A stretch of 64,000 bases of DNA from Alviniconcha marisindica (GCA_018857735.1 JABMCL010002217.1:390001-454000), one strand, 5' to 3'; positions 24,238 to 36,558 are shown, counted from the stretch's first letter. Translations and numbers: made by a program. The notes: a model not told the origin generated them from the sequence alone.

Positions 24238-25276
24238 CTCACTCTGTAGTTACCTTACTCTATACTCTACTTTGTAGTTACCTTACTCTATACTCTACTC
24301 TGTAGTTACCTTACTCTGTACTCTACTCTGTAGTTACCTTACTCTATACTCTACTCTGTAGTTACCTTACTCTGTACTCTACTCTATACTCTACTCTGTA
24401 GTTACCTTACTCTGTACTCTACTCTGTAGTTACCTTACTCTATACTCTACTCTGTAGTTACCTTACTCTGTAGTTACCTTACTCTGTAGTTACCTTACTC
24501 TGTAGTTACCTTACTCTGTACTCTACTCTGTAGTTACCTTACTCTATACTCTACTCTGTAGTTACCTTACTCTACACTCTACTCTGTAGTTATCTTACTC
24601 TATACTCTGTAGTTACCTTACTCTATACTCTACCCTGTAGTTACCTTACTCTGTAGTTACCTTACCCTGTACTCTACTCTGTAGTTACCTTACCCTGTAC
24701 TCTACTCTGTAGTTACCTTACCCTGTACTCTACTCTGCAGTTACCTTACTCTGTACTCTACTCTGTAGTTACCTTACTCTGTACTCTACTCTGTAGTTAC
24801 CTTACTCTTACTCTACTCTGTAGTTACCTTACTCTGTAGTACCTTACTCTGTACTCTACTCTGTAGTTACCTTACTCTATACTCTACTCTGTAGTTACCT
24901 TACTCTATACTATACTCTGTAGTTACCTTACTCTGTAGTTACCTTACTCTGTACTCTACTCTGTAGTTACCTTCCCCTGTACTCTACTCTGTAGTTACCT
25001 TACCCTGTACTCTACTCTGTAGTTACCTTACCTCCTGTACTCTACTCTGTAGTTACCTTACTCTATACTCTACTCTGTAGTTACCTTACTCTGTACTCTA
25101 CTCTGTAGTTACCTTACTCTGTACTTACCTGTAGTTACCTTACTCTGTACTCTACTCTGTAGTTACCTTACTCTATACTCTACTCTGTAGTTACCTTACC
25201 CTGTAGTTACCTTACTCTGTACTCTACTCTGTAGTTACCTTACTCTATACTCTACTCTGTAGTTACCTTACTCTGT
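24238..25276. repeat. ~28-bp minisatellite
   Basis: Composite unit CTCTGTAGTTACCTTACTCT followed by GTACTCTA, with frequent 14-base half-units. The flank 25277-25574 shows a short AT run near 25520 and no gene. Confidence 0.95.
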
Positions 25277-25574
25277 CAGACACTGCGCAAAGCGATCTCA
25301 AATCCCACCTTTTCCCACATTTCTCGCAATTAGACAACCGGTGAAATTCTGCTTTGTTCTTTCTTCTATAATAACGACTTGTTCTTACTCCATGATACCA
25401 CCCAGCCACACTGGCAAGCATCTCAAATCACCTTCACATTGTTGGCGCATTGCCCGTGTGTTGTCTGTTGTGTTTATGTTCTTTCTTATATAATAACGAC
25501 TTGTTCTTTCAGACTTATATATATATATATGTAGCCTATATGGATGCTTTACATTGTAAAACGCCAGTGGCCAT

Positions 25575-25730
25575 CGGATTAGTTAGTTAGTTCCTGGAGT
25601 TTAAACGTCCCGTCAACCGAAAAGGGTCACCTCTGGAGGAATCATAATTCACAACTGTTTTACACCAGTCTTTTACACAAGTGACCAAACCACATGTTCG
25701 TCTAATCACTGTAGGCGCCCTAAAAGCTTA
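25575..25730 (+). repeat. Family C 5' fragment
   Basis: Reads AGTTAGTTAGTTCCTGGAGT, then AACGTCCCGTCAACCGAAAA and GGGTCACC, matching the start of the copies at 19725, 32045 and 51355. Confidence 0.7.
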
Positions 25731-25930
25731 CAACTATTATCATCAAATCTGTGTGAAACTGTCTGACATGGCACCGCACGTGCGACACGGTGCACAGTTC
25801 TCACAGTGTCCGTCCCCCAGCTTTACCCTCGCCGTCAGCAGTGTCCGAGTCACGTGACCGGAGCCTGGTCGCCTGGTGCCAACGCCCGGTGGAAAGGGAC
25901 GGAGTGTCCAGCTCGTATCACGCACTCGGG

Positions 25931-26520
25931 TGAGTTTTTGCTGCTTAACGTCCACGGAGGCGAGAAGGCCTATTAGGGACGGGGACGAGTGGGAAAAGGG
26001 GGACAGAAGAGTGAAACCTCGAAACAGGTGCCAACCCGGAAGACCAAGGCTGCTGTGGACCGCCGCCAGAACAACAGATGTTAAGGCAGTGTCCGTCCGG
26101 CATTGCGCAGCGACCACCGCACCACGCAACTGCTATGCAGAACAGAGTCACAAAGACAATGTCCGTAGCTCCGCCGTTGGGAAACAACTGAAGCAAAAGA
26201 AGTCCAACTCTCTCTCTAGCCCAGCTCCACCTCCCTGCTCTTGATCTCTTCTGGGCTAGCTTCTTCGTGAGAGTCCAGCTCACCTCCCTCCTCTTGATCT
26301 CTTCTGGGCTAGCTTCTTCGTGAGAGTCCAGCTCACCTCCCTCCTCTTGATCTCGCCTGGACTCTGACTTATCACGCACTCGGCTGTGTTGCTTAATGTC
26401 CTCGGATGTTGGTTGACATATTAGGGACAAGCTGAGACCAATGCCGAAGCCCAGAGGCTCGTTAGGACGGACAGCCCAGGACGGCCGCCTCGACTCTCAC
26501 ACAGCTCCTGAACTATGTAT
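25931..26520 (-). repeat. SINE core fragment, 57-bp triplication and family B copy
   Basis: CTGCTTAACGTCCACGGAGG at about 25937 is a minus-oriented SINE 3' core. At 26215-26355 a ~57-base unit (CTCTTGATCTCTTCTGGGCT and AGCTTCTTCGTGAGAGTCCA) is repeated about three times. An internally deleted family B copy occupies about 26385-26520. Confidence 0.75.
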
Positions 26521-26876
26521 CACGCACTTGCCGACACATTTCATTTGAGCCGGTTGAAGATTCCATGTAACCGGAACAGGAAGCGCTTAAGCGGGATAAC
26601 CGTGCCATGATGACACAATGAAACGCCGGTGGTGAACGATGAGGACATGGTTTCTCATTGTCAGCAGTTCAATTCGCTTTCAAGTGCTCTCCAACAGTGC
26701 GTGCCTGCACCCCCCCGCCCCTCCCCCACCGGGATTCAGACAGGTACATCTCAGACCGGACAACCCACACCGGTGGCGTCTGACATAAGCATTAGCGGGT
26801 GATATGTGATACGCTTCTGAACAGCCCGCTGTGGTGTGGAATCCAACCACAGACAATAACTGCACTGCCGGCTCTC
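26521..26876. other. Low-repeat intronic stretch
   Basis: No gene recognised. Confidence 0.5.
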
Positions 26877-28105
26877 TGGTCACGATACCCTGGCCTTCAG
26901 CGGAGGGATACAACACGCTGCCAGGTCACGTTATCCTAGCCCTCAGCGGAGGGATACAACACGCTGTCTGGTCACGTTATCCTAGCCCTCAACGGAGGAA
27001 TACCACTCAACACGCTGTCTGCTGTCTGGTCACGTTATCCTAGCCCTCAACGGAGGGATACAACACACTGTCAGGTCACGTTATCCTAGCCCTCAACGGA
27101 GGAATACCACTCAACACGCTGTCTGCTGTCTGGTCACGTTATCCTAGCCCTCAGCGGAGGGATACAACACGCTGTCTGGTCACGTTATCCTAGCCCTCAA
27201 CGGAGAAATACCACTCAACACGCTGTCTGCTGTCTGGTCACGTTATCCTAGCCCTCAACGGAGGGATACAACACGCTGTCTGGTCACGTTATCCTAGCCC
27301 TCAACGGAGGAATACCACTCAACACGCTGTCTGCTGTCTGGTCACGTTATCCTAGCCCTCAGCGGAGGGATACAACACGCTGTCTGGTCACGTTATCCTA
27401 GCCCTCAACGGAGGAATACAACACGCTGTCAGGTCACGATATCCCAGCCCTCAGCGGAGGGATACAACACGCTGTCAGGTCGCGATATCCTAGCCCTCAA
27501 CGGAGGGATACAACACGCTGTCAGGTCACGATATCCCAGCCCTCAGCGGAGGGATATCACTCAGCGCGCTCTCTGGTCACGTTATCCTAACCCCCAACGG
27601 AGGGATACAACACGCTGTCAGGTCACCTTATCCTAGCCCTCAACGGAGGGATACAACATGCTCTCTTGTCACCTTATCCTAGCCCTCAACGGAGGGATAC
27701 AACACGCTGTCTGGTCACGTTATCCTAGCCCTCAACGGAGGGATACAACACGCTGTCTGGTCACGTTAGCCTAGCTCTCAACGGAGGGATACAACACGCT
27801 GTCAGATCACATTATCCTAGCCTTCAACGGATGGATACAACACGCTGTCAGGTCACGTTATCCTAGCCTTCAACGTAGGGATACAACATGCTCTCTGGTC
27901 ACGTTATCCTGGCCCCCAACGGAGGGATACAACATGCTCTCTGGTCACGTTATCCTAGCCCTCAACGGAGGGATACCACTCAACACGCTGTCTGTTTGGT
28001 CACGTTATCCTAGCCTTCAACGGAGGGATATACTACTCAGCACGCTCTCTGGTCACGTTATCCTAGCCCTCAACGGAGGGACACACCACACAACACGCTG
28101 GAGCC
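26877..28105. repeat. 46-bp minisatellite, about 27 copies
   Basis: The unit contains GGAGGGATACAACACGCTGT and GGTCACGTTATCCTAGCCCT. Early units alternate with a longer form carrying CCACTCAACACGCTGTCTGC, giving a two-unit higher-order pattern at about 26990-27345. Confidence 0.95.
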
Positions 28106-29385
28106 CGTTTGAAGAACAAAATCCAGTTGTGCGAACAAAGGGGTTGGACACTGCAATGTAGGCGTTATGGCGATTTTAATTTCCGGTCCAAAATTCTATC
28201 CAAACGTCATATTACATGGTTATAAATTCCTGTCTTTTCTTTCTAACTTTGATTTCATGCTGCATTGCTCCTCGTGTTACTGTATATTCTTCTTCGTCGA
28301 TAGCTTCGTTCAAAATGTTAATATGTATTATCTTCCCGGAAAATCTCTTTCCTTCACCAGGCCAAGCTAGTAATAGGATTTGTACGTCCTGCAAACCGCC
28401 CAAGGCCATCTCAGGATGAGCTAAATCAACTAAACCACAGTGTCGGTATGCAGTTGATCAAAAGATCGTGGTCAAAACCTCAATATGTGAGTCTCTCTAA
28501 AAACAGACTTGCCTTTGCCCAAGTACTCTGAAACGAAAACTTTCAGGAACAATATTGCCAAATTGCAACGATGATTGACCACAACAAAATTGCCCCTTGT
28601 GGGAAAATTAAAGTTTGTTTTTTAAATTGAATTTAATTGACCAAAATCCCGTAGCGATATACATGTATGTATTAGACACATTCGTTCTACAAAGCCAGAT
28701 TTGTGACACATTGCAAACGAAGTTCTAACTCAACTCAAAAACTTTCATATACTCCAGAAATGCTAAATTTAGTCCTTGGTGACCTGTGTTCGAGACAGGC
28801 AGTCATTTCTGTACTACAAAGATACAACCACGGAAAACATAACCATGGAGAAATCAAATCAAGATGCCAGACATAGCCGAACTCAACCGCGTCAATAAAA
28901 ACTTTGCACTTTGCGGACACAGGTTTAAGAGCCGGTTTGTTGAAATTATGTTATGACTGATGCATTCTCTGCGCCTCTGTACATTGTCTTTCGTGTTTAC
29001 GAGTATGCACCAAGTCACATACTTACTTACGAGTATGCATGTACTCAGGGCTTTTTGTTTATGATTATGTGCGTTAGAAAATGTCATCGTTATTATTATT
29101 ATTATAGTAGTAGCATCACAGATGAATCGTTTAGTCAGGGGAAGAAAAAAAACGAGCCAAAAAAGATGTCAGATATGTACATAAGACGGAAGAAAAGTAA
29201 AGAAAATCAACTCTGTAACGAAAAAAGAAAAGAAAAAAAGAAAGAAGAAAAACGAAAAAAAAAAACAACGGCAAAAACAACAACAACAACAAGAACAAAA
29301 CAACAACAGCACCAAAACAAATATCGCAATGAGCACACAGCTGACGACCATTTTATGTAACCCCCAAAGGCGACAGAAGCCAGCG
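28106..29385. other. Low-repeat, AT-rich intronic stretch
   Basis: Mostly single-copy by eye. Ends in an A-rich and (AAC)n-like block at about 29140-29325. No exon or mobile element recognised. Confidence 0.5.
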
Positions 29386-29389
29386 TCTC

Positions 29390-29822
29390 GGAGTGCCAGT
29401 CTGTCCACAAGTACCAGTCTGTCCACCAGTCTGTCTACAAGGACCAGTGTTTCCACAAGTATCATTCTGTCCACAAGTGCCAGTCTGTCTACAAGTGACA
29501 GTCTGTCCACAAGGACCAGTCTGTCTACAAGGACCAGTGTTTTCACAAGTACCAGTCTGTCCACAAGTACCAGTGTTTCCACAAGTACCAGTCTGTCCAC
29601 AAGTGACAGTCTGTCCACAAGTACCAGTGTTTCCACAAGTACCAGTCTGTTCACAAGTACCAGTTTGTCCACAAGTGCCAGTCTGTCCACAAGGACCAGC
29701 CTGTCCACAAAGACCAGTGTTTCCATAAGTACCAGTCTGTCCACAAGTGCCAGTCTGTCCGTAAGTGCCAGTGTTTCCACAAGGACCAGTGTTTCCACAA
29801 GGACCAGTCTGTCCACAAGGAC
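29390..29822. repeat. 18-bp minisatellite
   Basis: The unit CCACAAGTACCAGTCTGT and its variants (GTGTTT, GGACC, GTGCC) repeat about 24 times. An 18-base period keeps all frames open; the resulting ORFs on both strands are not genes. Confidence 0.95.
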
Positions 29823-30009
29823 CTGCACTGTGTGTGCCCAGAGGCAGAAAGCCGGTCACGTGCCGTGCGACCTGTCCCGGTCCAGAAAGGGGGCAGGACA
29901 CGGCTATTCCGGGCACCCCTTCATCCCTACCCCATTATTAGCCACCCCGGGGGGCCGGTTCCGTCTCACAACGGGCGAAAGTGGGAATTAAGTTTGAGGA
30001 ATTGCTTCC

Positions 30010-30015
30010 CCATCC

Positions 30016-30049
<34 letters not shown>
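30010..30049. repeat. Poly-C tract
   Basis: Long C homopolymer; its true length is likely uncertain. Sequence on either side (29823-30375) shows no gene. Confidence 0.9.
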
Positions 30050-30375
30050 ACACCGAAACCCCCGACTCAGTCTCCAGCTTGCTTGGCCATTACTGGACAT
30101 CCCAGGGTTTGCTTTTCCGAGCTTCACGTTTCGCATTGCTGCAGCGCGGCGAACACACGTGGGACCACGAACGCCAAGCCGTGGTCCACAAAGAGGTCTG
30201 GCGAGTGCCGAGCGGGGATATAATAACAGCGATAATGGGGGGTGGCTTTTGTGGTCGACGTGTGAATTGATAGCCGCTGTTGAGTTCCCAAAGCTTCTTG
30301 TCTGTGGTGTTTGTGGATTGTGCGCTTCAGTCCGGTTATGCCTGGCATCTTGATATCAAAGTCAAAGCGTGAGAC

Positions 30376-30403
30376 TGCGTGTGTGTGTGTGTGTGTGTGT
30401 GTG

Positions 30404-30442
<39 letters not shown>

Positions 30443-30594
30443 TGTGTGTGTGCGTGTGCGCGCGCGCGCGCGTGTGTGTGACTGTGTGTGCGCGCGCGTG
30501 AGTGCGTACGTGTGTGTGTATGTGTGCGTGTGCGTGTGTCAGAGTGTGTGTGTGTGTGTGTGGAGGGGAGGTGAAGGAAGAGAGTGTGTGTGTC

Positions 30595-30648
<54 letters not shown>
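30376..30648. repeat. (GT)n and (GA)n tract beside exon 2
   Basis: GT/GC-rich sequence to about 30560, then GA from about 30597 to 30648. In the transcript sense this is a (TC)n pyrimidine run starting 22 bases past the exon 2 donor, followed by CA-rich sequence. Confidence 0.95.
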
Positions 30649-30650
<2 letters not shown>

Positions 30651-30669
30651 CCATAATGATGCGACTCAC

Positions 30670-30726
30670 CAATACTGGAGTAGTATTCACCGATGAATCG
30701 TTTGGTCAGAAACCTCACAGTCACGG
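30670..30726 (-). CDS. Ras-like small GTPase, exon 2 (switch I exon)
   Basis: A 57-base exon between a TGTTTCAG acceptor and a GTGAGT donor, phase 1 at both ends. It completes Ala20 with exon 1 and encodes residues 21-38: VTVRFLTKRFIGEYYSSI. RFLTKRFI.EY is a hallmark of the RERG/RASL11/RASL12 group. The switch I threonine that contacts Mg2+ and the gamma-phosphate in Ras (Thr35) aligns with Ser37, and the preceding Pro with Ser36. The final G joins AC of exon 3 to make Asp39. The exon is small and isolated by 33 kb and 23 kb of repeat-rich intron, and automated prediction could easily miss it. Confidence 0.9.
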
Positions 30727-31149
30727 CTGAAACAAACACCGGCAAAAAAAAGATGTCAGATACAAATGCAAAATGAAAACGTCGAAAATGGCATCTATGA
30801 CCCAAAAACAACGAAACGTGGGAAAAGCTGTAAGGTTTCTCTGGACGTCAAGCATCACTGAATCAAACTGTTTGTCAGGTAGGCTCTATGGTCGAAAGGT
30901 CACCCCCAACCCTGACGCCATGGATCCGTGTTCATCAGTTTTTCTCTTCTTCTTCTCTGATCTTTTTTTCTTTTTTTTCTTCAGCCGCTGCAACACCAAC
31001 ATTGCCGACAATGTGGCTTTGAAAAAATTGGTGGAACTTATTACTTTTACCTCTTCAGACTTCATTTAAGCTGCTTAAAAATTCTTCTGTTTTCCAAAAC
31101 AGAATTAAGTTACCCGTTTCCGAGGAAAAGCTGGCCGAAGCGATATGTC
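30727..31149. other. Intronic stretch upstream of exon 2
   Basis: Intron 1 side of exon 2. A short family A-like end (TCTCTGGACGTCAAGCATCA) is at about 30837-30860. No gene recognised. Confidence 0.5.
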
Positions 31150-31262
31150 GCTAATAAGTATGTCTGTATGTGCGTGAGTGTGCGTGCGTGCGTGCGTGTG
31201 TGCGTGTGTGTGTGTGTCTGTCTGTCTCAGTGTCTGTCTTTCTTTCTTTCTTTCTTCCTGTT
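31150..31262. repeat. GT/GTGC, CTGT and TTTC microsatellites
   Basis: Short adjoining simple repeats. Confidence 0.85.
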
Positions 31263-31527
31263 TGTTTGTCTGTGTCTGTGTTCTTTTCTAGGGTTACTGT
31301 CGTTGACGTTGGTTTGTTACTTGTACTTTGAATGTGTACACTTAATACTCGTAGCTGGTACTTCTCCATGGAAAGTCCGTGTCGTTTTCAGTGTGTGCGC
31401 CGGCCAGCTACCTTGCCTGACGTTCAGTATAGAATTGGTGCAGATTTCTGCCAGGGCGGTTTTTCCTTTGCCCTAGGACCCTTTGAGCGCACGCCTGTAG
31501 CGCACAGGATCTCGGAATTTCGTCTTT

Positions 31528-31556
31528 ACATCAAGTGGTCCTTCACCACTTGATGT
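31528..31556. other. Perfect 11-bp inverted repeat
   Basis: ACATCAAGTGG, a 7-base spacer and CCACTTGATGT. It is in otherwise ordinary intron; no function assigned. A C-run block follows at about 31624-31672. Confidence 0.8.
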
Positions 31557-31974
31557 ACCCTTTCACGCACAGCTGCGACTAGGTCTAGGAATAAGTATAA
31601 CAGCTTCGCTCTTGTGTGAACATACCCCCCCCCCCCTTCCCCTCTTCACTCCCCCCCCCCCCCCCCACCCCCCCTCCCTATTTACACAACGATTTAAGGA
31701 CGTGCTTGGGTCGAAAGCGCCGGAAAGGTGTTGCTGGTCATTTGATTCCGAAAGGTTGCTCAGTAATGATGTGATGGGGTACGACAATATGTAACCCACG
31801 TCATGTTTGGTGTCTTTGGACAGATCGCGCCTCTCATAGGGTTGGAAGGGGGAAAAGGCACAACCAAACTGTTCATGGAAGTGGAAGCAAGTAGAGGAAA
31901 GTAAACGAGCGTGTAAAAAAAGAAGAAAAAAGAAGAAGAGACAGACAAAAAGAAAGAAAAAAGGAAAGAAAGAA

Positions 31975-32230
31975 GGTAGGTAGGTAAGTTGGTGTTTTAC
32001 GCCCAGTCACCCTGTGCGGTTATATCAGGGCGATGGAAAGAAAGAAAGAAGAGGGTTAGTTAGTTTGTTCGTTTTTTTAACTAGTTAGTTAATAATTGGA
32101 TTTTAACGTCCTGTTAACCGCATAGGGTCATCACAGGACCTCCAAATTCCGTCACTAACAAACGCACGTTTCACAACTCTTCCCACAAACCATTTCTCAA
32201 GTCAAATCTACGAAATTAATTCCATACATA
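31975..32230. repeat. Family D and family C fragments
   Basis: GTTGGTGTTTTACGCCCAGT at about 31989 is a minus-oriented family D end with a (GTAG)n-like tail. About 32045-32215 holds a plus-oriented family C 5' fragment (ATTTTAACGTCCTGTTAACC and GCATAGGGTCA). Confidence 0.7.
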
Positions 32231-32514
32231 AATATAAAGCAAAACATACATACACAAACATCAAACACAAATTTTCCATGAGTTAGTCGCTTCAATATCG
32301 CCCTTGTTATTTTTTTTTAATTTTAAGCCTCTTAGGCTAGGACATGCTGGTATCGTTGGCCATTCCGTCTGATTGATCGATACCAGATTAGGAAGGGGGA
32401 AAAAATAAGAAAAAAGAAGGAAAAGAAAGAAGCGGGGGAAAAAGAATGGACAGAAGCAAACAAACAAACAAACTAAAAATGCATGGTGGCAAACAGCATG
32501 CTCTGCATGTTGAA

Positions 32515-33300
32515 TGATTGATTTCACGCCTGTGCCATATGGTATTCTGCATGTTGACTGTACTGATTGATTTCACGCCTGTGCCATATGGTATTCTGCA
32601 TGTTGACTGATTGATTTCACGCCTGTGCCATATGGTATTCTGCATGTTGACCGATTGATTTCACGCCTGTGCCATGTAGTATTCTGCATGTTGACTGATT
32701 AATTTCACGCTTGTGTCATATGGTATTTCGCATGTTGACTGATTTCACGCTTGTGCCATACGGTATTCTGCATGTTGACTGATTGATTTCACGCTTGTGT
32801 CATATAGTATTTCGCATGTTGACTGATTGATTTCACGCCTGTGTCATATAGTATTTCGCATGTTGATTGATTGATTTCACGCGTGTGCCAGATGGTATTC
32901 TGCATGTTGACTGATTTCATGCTTGTGCCATATGGTATTTTGCATGTTGACTGATTGATTTCAGGCGTGTGCCAGATGGTATTCTGCATGTTGACTGATT
33001 TCATGCTTGTGCCATATGGTATTTTGCATGTTGACTGATTGATTTCACGCCTGTGCCATATGGTATTCTGCATGTTGACTGATTTCACGCCTGTGCATAT
33101 GGATTCGATGCATTGTTCACGCTTGTGCCATATGGTACAGCAATTGCTTTTTGGGATTTTGTTGACTGATTTCATGCTTGTGCCATATGGTATTTTGCAT
33201 GTTGACTGATTGATTTCACGCCTGTGCCATATGGTATTCTGCATGTTGACTGATTGATTTCACGCTTGTGCCATATGGTATTCTGCATGTTGACTGACAT
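32515..33300. repeat. 44-bp minisatellite, about 17 copies
   Basis: The unit contains GATTTCACGCCTGTGCCATA and TGGTATTCTGCATGTTGACT. Units near 33085-33165 are degraded by indels. Confidence 0.95.
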
Positions 33301-33648
33301 TTCACGCAGTTCTACAGTCATTATTTTTTAATGAAAAAGTTATTGTGCATCAGACATAAGCATAACAAGAAATATCAGAAAAAGAAAATAACAATAATGT
33401 TGGGAAAGGGGGGGGGGTAACTCCTCACAGACGTGAAAGCAAGCACACAAGCCAACACACCAACAGATAAGAAGTGCTCAACCACAAGATTGTTGCACCA
33501 GCACGAACTGCGCGACCCAAACAACACCACGCAAACAGGTCAGCAAACGAAATCCCCGATCAACAAACACAAAAGGTTAACCCGCAGCATTAACACTCTC
33601 GCCGCCGACCACTCTGGCGGCGCAAGTACCAAGCCACATGCCGCTAAC

Positions 33649-33681
<33 letters not shown>

Positions 33682-34229
33682 CCCCCAACCCCCTCCCCAA
33701 CCCCCAACACCTCTACCAGCCTCGCTGTTGACATGCTAGAAACGCCGTGTTCTAAGGTCCTATTGACGTGATATTAAACATGGCGCGAACAGCCTAAAAC
33801 CCATGTTAGTTCTGCGCCAGGCAGACACGGAGAGAACGAACTGATCCCAGCTCTTTGAACTCTGACGGCGGGCGGTCCATTGTCTTGCATTGTGTGCCTC
33901 GGACTCGCGTCAGGCGTAGGCGCCTTAGAAATAGTCTTTTACATTATATTTAAATCAACTGTCGGCTCGGCGGTTAAGTTTTCCTGGACAATGTTGCTCC
34001 AAAAAAGCATGTCCGCCACTCTGAGATCGAGCAACGCGGGTCTGGCCAAGAAGAGCGTGCGTTGACTGGAGAAACAGCAGGCGACAGCGCTGTGGTGAGG
34101 AGGGGAGAAGGCGGCCGGGGATGTGCCCATAACTGTAAGGACCGGTAAGTCGTCCTAATCCGGCGTGTGTAAGCAGGCTCACGCTGTCCACCGACCGTCA
34201 GGGGGCGCTGCAGGTGGTACTGCGTGCTG
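33301..34229. other. Low-repeat intronic stretch
   Basis: Contains a C-run at about 33650-33680. No exon recognised. Confidence 0.5.
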
Positions 34230-34690
34230 GGCGATGAGACGATGACTGTCATCCTGCGTGCAATGAGATGACTCATCCTGTGTGCAAGGTGATGACTGTC
34301 ATCCTGTGTGCAATGTGATGACTGTCATCCTGTGTGCAATGAGCTGATGACTGTCATCCTGTGTGCATTGAGGTGATGACTGTCAGTCACCTTAAATGCA
34401 GTGAGGTGATGACTGTCATCCTGCGTGCAATGAGGTGATGACTGTCATCCTGCGTGCAATCAGGTGATGACTGTCATCCTGCGTGCAATGAAGTGATGAC
34501 TGTCACCCTGCGTGCAATGAGGCGATGAGTGTCGCCCTGCCGTGCAATGAGGCGATGAGTGTCGCCCTGCGTGCAATGAGGCGATGAGTGTCACCCTGCG
34601 TGCATTGAGGCGATGAGTGTCGCCCTGCGTGCAATGAGGCGATAAGTGTCGTCCTGCGTGCAATGAGGCGATGAGTGTCGCACTGTGTGA
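34230..34690. repeat. ~29-bp minisatellite
   Basis: The unit contains GATGACTGTCATCCTGCGTG and CAATGAGG; a later sub-block has GATGAGTGTCGCCCTGCGTG. Confidence 0.95.
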
Positions 34691-34834
34691 GGTAGCCGAT
34701 TTGTATACGATATGTATACACACTCCAAGCCACGCTTTCCGGTTTCCCTTCCCAAGGAAATAATGATGTCGTAACCCGATGACTGGAGTTTGTGACGAGT
34801 GTTTCCCTGCATGAAACAGGCGCATTAAGCCGAC

Positions 34835-35115
34835 GAGTACTGCGTTGAATGCAATGAGGTGACTGGTGAGTATTGGCCTACATCAATTAAACCAGTATTG
34901 TGTTACATGAAATGAAGTGACAGATGAGCATTGCCCTACATGAGATAAACAAAACAGTATTGTGTTACATGCAATGAAGTGACAGATGAGCATTGCCCTA
35001 CATGAAATAAACAAACCAGTATTGTGTTACATGCAATGAAGTGACAGATGAGTATTACCCTGCATGGAATACACAGACGAGTACTGCGTTGAATGCAATG
35101 AGCGGACTGAAGAGT
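34835..35115. repeat. ~62-bp tandem repeat
   Basis: The unit contains ATGCAATGAAGTGACAGATG and AGCATTGCCCTACATGA. It is related to the neighbouring 29-bp array through the AATGAxGTGA core. Confidence 0.9.
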
Positions 35116-35244
35116 GAAGCCACACATGAAATAAGCACATCACACTGACGACTACTGCGCTGCAGGGACCGAGCTGATGACTACTGCCGGCCCACAATCC
35201 ACCCGTACCCTCACATTCCACGCACGTCACACCCCATCTCCCCA
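34945..35244. repeat. Segmental duplication, copy 1
   Basis: About 295 bases, from CAGTATTGTGTTACATGCAA to CACACCCCATCTCCCC, recur nearly unchanged at 38285-38576 in the same orientation. This copy is continuous with its 62-bp repeat flank, so it is the likely source. Confidence 0.9.
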
Positions 35245-35364
35245 TCACTACCACCACTTTCAGTTCCCTCCTCGCCTTCTCCGCGTTCCTCTTCGTCTGC
35301 TTTCAGACGATGGGAAATGTTTTGAACGTGTACTGACTTACAAGTGTGTCTTTTCGGCCTGCAA

Positions 35365-35545
35365 AAAGCATGGTTCAGGAGCTGTGTGAGAGTCGAGGTG
35401 GACGTCCTGGACTGTCCGTCCTAACGAGCCTTCTGGTATCCGTGGACGTAAAGATTTATTGCACCGTGCTTCGGCATTGGTCACAACTTGTCCCTAATAT
35501 GTCAACTGACATCTGAGGACATTTAGCATCACTTCATCATCATCA
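35365..35545 (+). repeat. Dispersed repeat family B copy
   Basis: The reverse orientation of the copies at 15735 and 21597. It runs from TTCAGGAGCTGTGTGAGAGT to AGGACATTTAGCATCACTTC. Confidence 0.85.
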
Positions 35546-35581
35546 TCTGCAAAAAGCCCCGTGCCACTCAAAGGGCCTTAA

Positions 35582-35803
35582 CCCCTTCACTGTGTGAAGG
35601 CCTGTAAAATTTCCGGGCTGAAAGATGCACGGACCCGCCTGCAAACAGTACATTTTCTGGTCCTATAATACTTCTACTTTAATGCTATGCGTTTTGATGA
35701 AATTCCTTTCACATGCCAGTGCAAAAATGAAGACAAAAAGGCTTAAGGGTTTCCAATTTCCCACATATAACGGTTTTTAAGTGACATCGTGGCAGTGAAG
35801 GGG
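35582..35803. mobile_element. 222-bp MITE with TTAA target duplication
   Basis: Perfect terminal inverted repeats CCCCTTCACTG / CAGTGAAGGGG, flanked by TTAA at 35578-35581 and 35804-35807. TTAA duplications and C-rich termini fit piggyBac-like (or Kolobok) elements. It is non-coding and AT-rich inside. The left end has a nested palindrome (CCTTCAC-TGT-GTGAAGG). Superfamily is an inference. Confidence 0.85.
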
Positions 35804-36026
35804 TTAAAATACTACTACTGATAATAATAATAATAACGTAATAATAAAGGATATTTCTGGCGCCCCATCTCAGATGAGCTCAAGGCGCTTAAAAAAGTAC
35901 TGAGGATTAAGGGGAGGGGGGGTTAACGGGGGGGCGGGGTAAGAGTTTAGCATACTAAGTAGAGTACGTACGCTTTTATATAACTACACTATCAGTCATA
36001 CTGTATAAACACCAGTCATTCAACAC

Positions 36027-36125
36027 AGAACTCAGAAGCTGTGCGAAAGTCGAGGTGGCCGTCCTGGGCTCCCCGTCCTTAACAGTCCTTAATACGGTCC
36101 TTGTGGACGTAAAGCAACATTGAAA
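36027..36125 (+). repeat. Dispersed repeat family A copy
   Basis: Plus-oriented copy with a small internal duplication (CCTTAACAGTCCTTAA). Confidence 0.8.
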
Positions 36126-36382
36126 TTGAACATTCAACAGCAAACCCACGCTCCACATAATGATAGCGATGGTGAGGGGGGGGGGGAGGGGATGGGGTCA
36201 TAACCCCACAATCCCAAATCATACTCGCCCTCTTCCCCCACGCCCTCCGCCGTGACAAAGACAAACCTTTGGCGCATGCACCCATTTTTACCTGCCCTTT
36301 TCCGCGCAAATGGTCCGGTTAAATCTGCAGCTCAAACGTTGACACGCACACAATAAAGGGGCCGCGGTGGAAGAGCCTGCAG

Positions 36383-36558
36383 TGCCCAGACCACACAGTA
36401 AAGAAGCTGCCCAGACCACACAGTAAAGAAGCTGCCCAGACCACACAGTAAAGAAAGAAGCTGCCCAGACCACACAGTAAAGAAGCTGCCCAGACCACAC
36501 AGTAAAGAAGCTGCCCAGACCACACAGTAAAGAAGCTGCCCAGACCACACAGTAAAGA
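36383..36558. repeat. 25-bp minisatellite, 7 copies
   Basis: The unit contains AGTAAAGAAGCTGCCCAGAC and CACAC, nearly perfect. Confidence 0.95.

Noticed and set aside
29169..29991. Overlapping ORFs of about 190-220 codons on both strands
   Set aside because: The 18-bp minisatellite keeps every frame open; the sequence is low complexity (VLVDRL or STSLST).
30539..30811. 90-codon minus-strand ORF as an independent small gene
   Set aside because: Only its middle (30670-30726) is coding. The rest is flanking intron and (TC)n translation.
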